64,000 nucleotides of DNA from Chamaea fasciata (taxonomy: Eukaryota; Chordata; Aves; Passeriformes; Sylviidae): positions 45,900,144 through 45,964,143 of the forward strand of contig JARCOQ010000003.1 in the NCBI GenBank assembly GCA_029207755.1, read 5' to 3'. The notes under the pieces are model-generated. The model did no database searches, was not told the origin of the DNA, and saw only the letters and a program-made list of their open reading frames with translations. This document shows positions 54,301 through 64,000 of the stretch, one piece after another (the stretch's first letter is position 1; every line of letters begins with the position of its first letter). The position numbers were made by a program, and so were the translations under genes.

Positions 54301-57300
54301 TTTCAGATTGTATCAATTAATTATTATGTAAATAGCTATTTAAACGAAATGACAAGTCACTTAGATTTATTATGAACACTGTATGTGTAACCATAAACGC
54401 ACTATGAGATTGACTCTGATAAAATAATCAAGGCCCAAATTAATAAATGATGGTGAGAGATATTGTTGACTGATGTGTCTCCCATTTTGGAGGCTGGCTT
54501 TAGCCAATTTAGCCTTAAATGAAAGAGAAATAATTTTCAATCTACATATCCATTCTCTTTTGTTAGCAGATTGTCTACTTTTGTTTGCAGATTTGCTTGA
54601 GTTCCTGATGACAGCTGACTCACACATACCGTAAACCAAGAAATATCAAGTAAAATGCTGTTTGGTAGCAAAGCAACTAAAACTTATAATCATTTAAATA
54701 TTGTCACTTGACTTTTGTCAGCATAATTTTTATGTGTCTTTTTCTTTTAATGATGAATCTAAAATTCTTAAGATCCTTTTGGTGAGCAGTATTTTGTCTA
54801 ATGTGCTTGATCATGGAATGGGCACAGCAGCATTCAAGTTATACAGAGAGCTGAAGGCAGCCTGCAGCTGCTTGGACCAAGCACCAAAACAGAGATTCTC
54901 TAATAAATGAAATTGGTTTGGAGATGGAAAAGATAGACTGAAAAAATAAAGTATCAAAAACCTAGTGCTTCCTAGTTCAATAGTATCTGCTATTTAGTTG
55001 GAACATGTGAGGACTCGTTTCCAAAGCACTGAGGAGAATAAAGATGAGATCAATCAGTTTTTTCATCCATATAAGGAAAGAAAGATACCTTATGCGTCAT
55101 GTAATCTTTAAAAGAAAAGGGTCCTAGGTCTGATATGACCATCATGCTTTTACATAAATAAATTTTGTATTTATTTTCAAACATTGCTATTTTTATAACA
55201 TTATTATACAGAAATTATTAAAGGGAGTTTCCTTCAGGAAGAGAAGCTTCACAATCAGTTAAACACAAAGGTTTTCTGAACTCTATTTTCAGTTCATGAG
55301 CATGGAAAGTGGATGTGCAGATGTGAACTGAGGAGCCAAGCATCTTGACATGCCTAAGAAATTATTTCTGACTTTGAACTGTTTAAGGAAAATTATTTTA
55401 ACTAAACAGTTTTTTTATGAGAGGTAGATTCAATGACATGGAAAATTACTTAATTTATTTTAATTTTACCAGATAATTTCTTTTGGTGTTGTAATATTTC
55501 CTTTTCACCTTTTGATGAAATTGAAATTTCCTTCAAGTTTAATTAAAAGACTTTTAATAAAACTTAATAAAAATTAAAAAAATAATACCAGTGAATTGTC
55601 AAAAAATTGACTTTTCCTTGGTTTTGACCTGATTAGACTTGAAATTTTGCCAGCCAAACAACCGACCAATCAACCAACTAAAGAAACCAATTAGTTTCAC
55701 ATGCTTAAGTTGGAAGAGCAACAGAAAAGCCATTTTGTAAGTATCTCAGTGGTATAGTAAGGGATGAATGCTAATGATGTGGTAAAGTTTATTTTCTTCA
55801 CACATCTGAGCTGACTTTTTCTTTTCTGTTGCACCACGAACATATCTCACTATTACAGAAATTATACGGTGTCATACCCTTAAACGATACATCCCACAAA
55901 TCTTTTACCAATTTCTTTTTTTTCTGCACATTATCATATGTGGCTGTAAATATGTGACCACAATTGCCAAAATTATGTCAAATTAAGTTAGTCTTGAGTC
56001 TAAGTCTGTCACCCTTTTATTTGGGTAATTGTCTCAAAAGATAGAGACTTTGAAGAGTTACTAATAAAGTGAAAGATGTATTGTTGTTCTTAGACAGGAT
56101 TACTCTTCTTTCATTTCCAAATATAGCTCAGCAGCAACTTCTCTGACTAAATGTATCTTTGCAATTAGAACTTGACTGACAATAACTCAAATGGCTTTAC
56201 TGGGAGTAAAGTCGAACGACAAAAATAACTTACAGAAGAAAACCGTATTCAAGTATTTTTCTAACTGCTGAAGATTATAGGCTACTGCATTATTAGGGTA
56301 AAAATATATTTTCAAGTACAATTTTGACATTCAAAACACTGAAAATTGTGTGAAATGTATGTTATGATAATTTTTGCTGTTGAGAGTCTGTGCAAGAGGT
56401 TTATATAGAAGGGTTTTGTTTCAGTTTAAAAACCTCAGGCAGTCCTAAAAATTCTGATGGGCATGTCAAGTCTTTCTGGTTGTCATTAATACTGACCCAC
56501 ACACATCTGATCTGAGCTATGCTATGCTTCTGGCCTCCTACAAGGAAAATGTCCTTAAGGAAGAGCACTTGCATGTCCCAACGAGGTGTTATTTTTCCTC
56601 CTACTCCTTGTTTGTGCTTGAAGATACAAAATCACAGCATCCCTTCATAAGTCAGCACAGTTTTGCCATGAGAGTGAGCAAGCAACAGACCACCAGCAGC
56701 TTTTTGGTGCAAAGTCTGCTACAACTCCACAGGTTCTTCAGTATCTGTTGTCCTTGAGCATCACAGAGCCTGGGCATGCCAGCCAGGAGCAGAAATAGGA
56801 GAGACATAGGAGCAGAATAGAAGAATTGGATAGAAATGGTAATTCCTAATGCATGGTAATATTTGCCAGAGTTTAGTTCATCTATAAATGCTTTTTCTGA
56901 GAATGCATTTATATTTCATATAGTATTTCATTAAGTGAAAGAATAGGTTTTAGTCATTGCTCCTGATATAACAGGATCTTACCCAGTTGCAAGGGAAACT
57001 AAACTTAGGTGCAACTGCTTTCTGTTACTGTGAAAACTAAAGCATGTTCACCTTCACATAGTTTACACAAGTATGATAAGAAATACATATAAAAACACTG
57101 TTTTCTCTTTCTCTTGCCTCTAATGTCAATATGTTGTGTGAGAGAGGAAGCTGGGAGGAAATTGAAGTTTTCCTCTGAAAGATCATAAATCCAGATCTGT
57201 TACTCATTAATGAACTCCATGTAGCTCTTAATTGCCAGTAGATTTGCTGTGTAGAAAAAGAGCGTGACAGACAGTCAGGAAGACATACAGGCAGCAGGCG

Positions 57301-57764
57301 ACCGCAGGTGTAACTGGTGCTTTCCCTCCTGTGGCTTGCTACGGTGTCTGGTAAATGTACAGAAAAGGTATAAAATTTTTGATGAACCAAGTCTACTTGA
57401 CCTGCATTTTTCATCAAATTGATATTAAAACCACAAGTATTTTCTACTTAGGACAAGCCCTCAGAGGAAAAGGACCCTCTTCCTGTTAGGATCAGTTTGG
57501 TGATGAAGTTGGCTACCTCAGTGCTTTATCAGCTGCTGGATTTGTGAGGGCTGGTGCTTGGTGTGTGGTCACTTTTGTGAGAACTGCGGAAAGGAATCAT
57601 TATAAAGAAAAACCAGTTTTACAAAGACTCAAATGCTTCAACCAAAAAATGGAGAGTTTTAGGTCATAAGTAGCTATTTAAATAAGCTGTATGATATATA
57701 CAATTGCAAAACCCCAGTAGGTTGTGTCACAGGAAATTATGGCCCTGATGCCTGTGAGAACTAC
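51301..57764. other. Unique AT-rich noncoding sequence
   Basis: No gene is supported. Frames at 53480-53812 (plus, 110 codons) and 57037-57417 (minus, 126 codons) lie on otherwise ordinary sequence and match no family I know. The stretch 55380-55680 is very AT-rich. Confidence 0.55.
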
Positions 57765-57820
57765 AAAATCATCTAGGCTAGAAAAGATCCTTAAAATATT
57801 GAAACCAACTGTAATCCATT
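57765..57820 (-). mobile_element. Old CR1 3'-tail fragment
   Basis: The plus strand reads AAATCATCTAGGCTAGAAAA, then GATCCTTAAAATATTGAAACC and AACTGTAATCCA. This follows the reverse-complement CR1 tail pattern, which is AATCAT, GGTTGGAAAAGACCT, then AGATCAT and TCCAAC. About three quarters of positions seem to agree. The piece is short and diverged, so it is an old insertion or the end of a longer unrecognisable one. Confidence 0.6.
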
Positions 57821-59154
57821 TAGAGTAGCTAAAATTGAAAAGATGATCTTACCTGAGAAGTAGATGAAGAAACTGCAAGTTTTCCATTTTGATAAGAGAT
57901 ACTCAAATAAGATGTAAATAAACAAACAGGAGGGGGATGCACTGCTGAATGACAGAAGATAACAGGGTTGTTTTTTTGGTTTTTTTTTAAGTTGCCATTT
58001 GAATCTAACAGAACTGTTGTAGGCAAGACAATGAAGAAACATATTTTTCTAAAATTTCTTACCACATCCAGCGGGTACAGGCTAGAACAACTAAAATTTC
58101 TAACCCAAACAAATATGTGCTGTTTCTGAGGGCAGACCAGTTAATTAGTTTTCATATCAGTACTTTTAAGCAGTGACAGTGAGAACTCTTGTATCACACT
58201 TGGTTTTATGCCTGACAGCAGGCAAGGGAGAGTTATGTGAACACCCCATATTTTGCATGCTTTATGATATCCAAATTGCTGCTAGGCACTGGATGATGAG
58301 AGTTCTGTATGAAACAGCACTCTGCAACATGTATGGTCCCTGTCTCAGGCCACTCCAGTGTGTCTCAGGCTCCAGTGTGCATCACTCAGAGGGCAAGTTG
58401 AACAACACAAAGCAGAATTCACCTAATGCCTCATCTTACTTGAAACACTCTGTGTGCTTTGTTTGAATCAGCGCCTTAATGCTAAATCCTACAAAGACTG
58501 TTTGGATGTCTAATACACTTTTTTTTTTTTTTTTTAATCAGGATAGTCATATAGAAAATATTAAACAGATAAACACTGTAAAGGGTCTTGCAATTGGGAC
58601 AGCTGGGGGCTCATGGTTCTCTCCTGCTGTGTATGGATGGGCTTTGTTTTTCTGGAGTAGCCAAATCAGCAGGCTGCCATGAAATGTCAACATTTTGTTA
58701 CTTCTTTTTCTTTTGCTTATATTTTAAACAAATTTTATTCAACCAATTGATAATTTAAGAAGTTGGAGCTGAAGCAACAATAGATATTTGACCACCTCTT
58801 CAGGACAAAGAACTGGTGGGACTGGATATGGCTTATCTGAACAAAATTTATTTATTTGCTCGATAGCAGGACAGGATATACAGGTGTGACAGTGGAAGTG
58901 GACATCTTGAACATATGGTGCACCTCTTGTTTGCTTTTCCCCTGCAGCACAGACTTAACCTTTGATTTCTGCCACCAGCCCAGCTGTGGCTCAGCTTGGA
59001 TTTATCCTCTTGTTCCTTTTTTCTTCCACCATCATTTTGCAGAAAAAATAGCTGAACTTAAGTGTGTGTGTTTAGTGTTTATCTTTCAGTCATTCCTTTG
59101 GCTTATTTCCTCCTCAGCATCCCAAATTTTATATTCTCATTTGTAATTTTTAAT

Positions 59155-59156
<2 letters not shown>
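57821..59156. other. Unique noncoding sequence
   Basis: No gene is supported. An 18-T run lies at 58519-58536. An imperfect direct repeat (GTCTCAGGC...CCAGTGT, twice) lies at about 58337-58380. Frames are under 100 codons. Confidence 0.6.

Positions 59157-59199
<43 letters not shown>
59157..59199. repeat. Poly(T) tract, 43 T
   Basis: An uninterrupted T run, among the longest homopolymers in the window, 131 bases before the pentamer array. No retrotransposon body is recognisable on either side. Its length as given may be imprecise because of sequencing slippage. Confidence 0.95.
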
Positions 59200-59200
<1 letters not shown>

Positions 59201-59330
59201 TCTGTTTATCTTGTCTTGATACCACTTGACCTTTAGGTTTCAACCATTTGCCAGAAATACCTTTTTTGCTCCTTGGGCTCTCTCCCTAGACTAACATCTG
59301 TCATACAGGAGAAGAATATGAAGAAAACAG

Positions 59331-59578
59331 GAGGAGAGGAAAGGAGAGGAGAGGAGAGGAGAGGAGAGGAGAGGAGAGGAGAGGAGAGGAGAGGAGAGGA
59401 GAGGAGAGGAGAGGAGAGGAGAGGAGAGGAGAGGAGAGGAGAGGAGAGGAGAGGAGAGGAGAGGAGAGGAGAGGAGAGGAGAGGAGAGGAGAGGAGAGGA
59501 GAGGAGAGGAGAGGAGAGGAGAGGAGAGGAGAGGAGAGGAGAGGAGAGGAGAGGAGAGGAGAGGAGAGGAGAGGAGAG
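59331..59578. repeat. (GAGGA)n microsatellite, about 49.6 units
   Basis: A 248-bp homopurine array of the pentamer GAGGA with a single substituted base (59341). All plus-strand frames read a repeating Glu-Glu-Arg-Arg-Gly and all minus-strand frames a repeating Ser-Ser-Pro-Leu-Leu. There are no stops because three units make 15 bases, so the apparent 117- and 100-codon proteins spanning it are artefacts. The near-perfect purity implies recent growth. Homopurine tracts of this kind can form triplex (H-DNA) structures. Confidence 0.98.
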
Positions 59579-62500
59579 ACCCGCCTTCACCAAAAGGTTT
59601 TTTCCTTCTGCTTCACATACCGATAAAATCTTTACTGATCAATGTAGGTAATTGACTAAAATTGATTAAATCAGAAAAGAAACAAAATAAATCTATCAAA
59701 CAACCCCAAAATAGTATAAGGATAAAAAAAAAAACAACAAAAAAAAATATCGGTTGCTCTGTTCTGATTTATCCCTGGTTAGGAGAATGTATCTACCTTT
59801 AAAATGCCACTACGTATCAGTCACACTTTTGAAACACTACACATCTTACATTTAGTGATCTTATACATATTCTTTACAAGAATTATTTCTCAAATGCCTT
59901 TTTTCCTTTTGTGGAAGTTCAAGATGTGTTCTCATTTTTAGGTTTTCTAAAAAAACCACAAGCTTTCACTGTTAGACAACTAAGCTATCTAAAAGCAAAC
60001 ATCCTTGCAAGAATTTTCTTCAGACAGCTAAATACTGCTGTCTGTTGGAATTGTCCAAAAAATTTTTGTTGCTCCAACCGATCACATCAACAGGTTATTT
60101 TGCTTATATATCAAAGATGATTAGGGCTGTTATAGTCATACAGTCCTATTGCAAAATGGTGTAGTATAATTCATGTGTGTAAAATAACCTTGCCACTTCC
60201 ATTGAAATACTCAAGTGCCCAAAATACTAGCTAAATAAAAGCAGAAACATGGATTAATTTGTATAGCTTCTGTATACTGACTAGTCTTTCATACAAACTT
60301 CTGCTTTTAATCCTAGTCAACAAAGCAACAGACTGAATCTTCCATAGACAAAAAAGCAGGTGATCTCTAATGAAACTCACCATTCGTTTGAAGTATCGCA
60401 TCCATGCTGAAAAATGGAAGGTGTATCTGTAGCCACGGTTGTGTAAGTATGTTGGTGAGCCCCCTTAGTGCCTCATAAGATGCTAAGAGTCAAGTTTAGT
60501 CCACTGTAGGAGCTGATAATGCACCAGAGAGTTTCCAAGCAGCTCAGAAAAAAAAGTCTCTGACTGTTCACTTTCAGGACAAAACCAGAGAGAGAATCCT
60601 ATAAAGGATCATTATAGATGGTGGGAAAGTTTTTCAGCTGGGAAAAATGTAACACAACAAAAAGCTTAAGTAACTGCAGAGAAAGAGGTCCAAAATATTG
60701 GGGGGGCAGGGGGGGAAAGCAATTCTACTATTGTTAATCTAAGTCTGATTTCTTACTCATTCCACTTCTCCTGTAGTTCCATCTATATTAAAATTGAAAA
60801 AAATGGGATTAAAAAGGAACTTTCTACTAAGAAAGACAGGATCATTTACCATCTCACAGGTTTTTTTGTTCTCTTTGAGGTTTAGGAAGACATCCCAAGA
60901 AAAATAATTTTCCTCTGCTCTAAATTTATATAACACACAATAGAGTTGTCTACAGAGCAACATCACATCTGAGCCAGAATATGAATGTTAAAAACAGGGG
61001 AGTTTCATCATAGGTTCTCAACACAGTTTTCTAATGCATTGTTTTTGCTTTATAAAATCATTTCATCCTCAGCTCCTCCTCTTCTTAATTAATGTAACTG
61101 GTAAACATGGAGATTTGCGGTTTTCCAGTACTCTTTATTGAGCCCCATGGAAAAATTGAAAAACTGAGTTAGGAATTTGTTTTTTTCACCATGTTAGATT
61201 GTTGAGGATTGAGATTTATATTCAGATTGATTTTCAGTTACGTGGATCTGCAAATCAATAATGTGGCTGATAAAGTATAGTTTCAAAACAGCAGGATATT
61301 AAGAAGTCTGTGTTAAAGAACAGTTTGAATCCCAGAATCAGACTGTTCTTTTGAAAAGATAGGAGAGATTAAATGAAGTTCAAAGACATCAAATGAAGCA
61401 AAACTTTTAAAATTGTTCGGCTTTTTATTACCATAGAATTCATTGGCAATGACTAATTGGTTTACTACTTTCTTTTTCTCATCTGAAAACAAACATGTGG
61501 ACTTGTTTACAGGTGGAGCAATTTTACGTGTGCTGGCATAGGAAAAGATTTTAAACTTTATCATTGTAAAGTGCATGGTCCCATACAAAACGTTGTTCTA
61601 AGCTTCATGAGCAAAACCCCTGCAAAAATTAAAGTTCAGTGAAATGTAAAATGATAAATCCCTGAGTCACACTCAATTAAATCAGCAAATCAATACCGGT
61701 TCTGAACACACCCCTGGATCAGGCAGAGGTGAGTGTAGCTCTTGCTTGCTGCACAGCTGCGCATTGCAAATCCATCCAGCTGAAGTGAAGCGCTTGATCA
61801 CAGGTTCCTGTGAGCAGAGCCTATCACCCCACATCCCAGATAGGCCAGACTGGCAGGCAAGGGGTTTCTTCCCAGCCCCTTCCATTTCTCAGTCAGATGT
61901 CTGTGATTCTCACAGAAAGTAATCATGATGTCTGAAGCTGGGTAAAGATAATCACTGTTTGATTTGGAAAACTATTTTAAATTGTTTATCTCCAATTTAT
62001 CACTTACCTATGGAAATTACAAAGAAGTTCACTAAGAGAGGCCTTCAAGGCTATGGAATTTTCTGGGTATATGACCAAATAGTTGTCTATTGCCTCATTC
62101 ACAAGTCTGTCATTGTAGGCGATTCAAGGGGAATATGGTCAGTACATGGAACAGATTCCCTTGGTCATGCATGCGTCTGATGCACTTACACAAATCCACT
62201 GCCCAGAAAGAACTGCTATCCTCCCCTGCCCTGATAACTGATTTCAGCATTTTACATTCTATTTCAGCATTTTACATTTTTATTCAGCTTGAACACATAT
62301 TTTAAAAATGAGGATAAAAGTGTTACCATCCTTATTTATAATGATATGCAATTAAAGGCAAACAAAACGTAAACATTCATTACCTTTCACTGCACTTCAA
62401 AATATACAGACTTTCTTTGACTTCAGTTACATAAATTTGACAAGGTTTTCTTACTCCTGTATAAAAGCAGCCTCTTTCTGTCTTTATCAGTGTATGTATG

Positions 62501-62719
62501 AACAGATTCTAACTCATCTGTCAGGAGAAGCCAGCAAGACCTGAAAAGAGCATTAAAGAACAGCCACTTGCTAGATTCCTTGCTAGAAATCTGTTCTCAT
62601 TTACCTGTGTATTTTTATCTTCTCTAGTTCAATTTTCTTAGGCCCTTTCAGCAAGGCCCTAGATACATATTCTCATTCTAAAGTTTTCTTTTAGAATATC
62701 ATTTAGTTCCGTGGCCACG
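59579..62719. other. Unique AT-rich noncoding sequence
   Basis: No gene is supported. A-rich tracts lie at about 59724-59750. A tandem 20-bp duplication sits at 62241-62280. Frames are under 92 codons and unfamiliar. Confidence 0.6.
62241..62280. repeat. Tandem duplication, 20-bp unit
   Basis: Two adjacent copies of ATTTCAGCATTTTACATTCT differ only at the last few bases. It looks like a recent local duplication by slippage. Confidence 0.9.
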
Positions 62720-62947
62720 AAAAAACAACAAAACAAAACAAAATAAAAAACACACATACACAAAAAACAAACCAACACACACAAAAAAATCCCCCCATCA
62801 AACCCAAACAAAACAAACAAAACACCAAAACAACCCACAAAATGAAACAAATGAAAAACCAACCAAACAAAAAACCAATCAAACAAAAAAACCCCAATCA
62901 AATACAAAACAAAAATCCAACAAAAAACACCCAACCCAAAACCTCAT
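62720..62947. repeat. A/C-rich low-complexity tract, almost free of G
   Basis: About 225 bases of AAAC, AACA, CACA and CCAA units with two G on the plus strand and few T. It is a degenerate simple repeat. The minus-strand frames across it (91 and 64 codons) look like a hydrophobic Phe/Val/Leu/Cys membrane protein only because the strand is T/G-rich. They should not be annotated. Confidence 0.93.
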
Positions 62948-64000
62948 AAGTATATATGTTCATTAAAAAAATTAGCTTTGATTAGCTGATAATGAAAATT
63001 AATTTACACAAGTTCACAATGTTACTAAATCTGTTCCAGTACTTTATTGGGAAGTGATCCTTGTGTGTTTCCTGTAGACTTATGTTGATGCCACAACAAA
63101 AGTTTACAAAGACACATACTGAGATTGGAATCATATGGGGTTATCTAGGTAAAATAATTCTTGAGATATTGGATAATGAAGAAAGAGATTAATTCCTAGA
63201 GAGGATATTTGCATTTACCATGCAAGATTTATGATGGGAAGATTTTGTTCACACACACTTTGTTTGGGTTTAAAAAAAAATCAATTAAATAAAAATAGTG
63301 CTTTCTTTTGTTTCTTTGCTTTTTTATCTTTTCTTTAATCTTTTTCTTTCTCTTCTGATGTTTTCTGCTGTGTACTGTAGTACTGCAGGCTTGCTCTTTG
63401 CTTTTTCTTTTATTTTTCCATACTTACTCTTCCTACTTACTACTAGTAGTTCTTTAACTGTTGAAAAGTTGCAGAATCCCACAGAGAATAAAAGGCTGCA
63501 TCATTTCTTACGCTTGTAGCAGGTTGATAAAATGCATTTATGCATAAACCACTTTGTGTAATTGTTTCTTCCTCCCCTTCAATACACTAATACATGTATA
63601 AAATACCTTAAAAAGCATTTTAAACAATCCTTGTAGTAATTGATATTTCTCATCTCAGGCTGTGACAACATGTGATTTTTATTACTACAGGTGTTAGATT
63701 CAGTCCTAGAATCTGATTTATAGGCACGTATTATATGCAGGTATTGCATTAGTTACAACCACGCACAGATGCAAGAAAACAACCTCTCTATATTGTGATG
63801 AAGTTCAGGTTCAGAAAGGCAAAAAGGTGATGTGATAGCTCTCTTTTTCCTGTAATAATGGTGCAGACAGTTTTACTTTTGTGTCTAGTGGTAACTTAAT
63901 TTCATGGTCCACTGTGTAACTAGACTCTACAGACCACTAGAAAGTATGTGAGAGATTAAATTATTGATGTCAGCATGTTCCTCATACAGATGTTTATAGA
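62948..64000. other. Unique AT-rich noncoding sequence
   Basis: No gene, RNA or clear mobile element is seen. A T-rich stretch at about 63300-63450 gives a spurious 73-codon Phe/Leu-rich frame. Confidence 0.6.

Noticed and set aside
57037..57417. 126-codon minus-strand frame
   Set aside because: No recognisable domain, and the length is within chance range for AT-rich DNA.
59273..59626. 117-codon Glu/Arg-rich frame and its minus-strand Ser/Pro/Leu counterpart
   Set aside because: Direct product of the (GAGGA)n microsatellite, which has no stops in any frame.
62659..62934. Minus-strand 91-codon frame resembling a membrane protein
   Set aside because: Its hydrophobicity comes only from the T/G-rich strand of a low-complexity A/C repeat.
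1..64000. CRISPR arrays, operons, tRNA or rRNA genes
   Set aside because: No spaced direct repeats, no prokaryotic gene organisation and no tRNA-like A/B boxes or cloverleaf seen on reading both strands.

Overview
This window looks like bird nuclear DNA, most likely from a songbird. It has AT-rich unique sequence with long homopolymer and pentanucleotide microsatellites. It also carries two clear CR1 LINE copies with the 3' ends typical of sauropsid CR1, and one full-length solo LTR of a type I recognise from songbird endogenous retroviruses. There are no bacterial hallmarks: no operons, no dense long ORFs and no ribosome-binding sites.

I find no protein-coding gene, coding exon, rRNA, tRNA or other RNA gene that I can support. 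The longest ORF (172 codons, minus strand, 37643-38161) is the decayed reverse transcriptase of a CR1. The next longest, about 110-140 codons, are another CR1, the solo LTR, simple repeats, or stretches about as long as chance gives in 64 kb of AT-rich sequence. The window is therefore intergenic (gene-desert-like) or lies inside a large intron. Sequence alone does not tell me which.

Layout: 1-13060 is unique sequence with short homopolymer tracts, a GC-richer pocket (6830-7260) and several small palindromes and duplications. A plus-strand, 5'-truncated CR1 lies at about 13060-13725. A minus-strand solo LTR lies at 16463-17030. A (TATAA)n array lies at 21156-21243. The stretch 21244-37180 is unique, with a possible conserved noncoding block near 32580-32780. 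A minus-strand CR1 with destroyed reverse transcriptase motifs lies at 37181-38140. A T42/A24 homopolymer foldback with an A/C-rich tail lies at 41525-41770. The stretch 41771-57760 is unique, with a GC-richer pocket at 50520-51290. A small old CR1 tail lies at 57765-57820. A T43 tract (59157-59199) and a 248-bp (GAGGA)n array (59331-59578) follow. A nearly G-free A/C-rich tract lies at 62720-62947, and unique sequence runs to the end.

No genes act together here. The best items for a second look are structural: the 15-bp perfect hairpin at 11865-11906, the homopurine pentamer array, the strand-asymmetric A/C tract, the homopolymer foldback and the possible conserved block. I found no evidence of a previously undescribed biological system.
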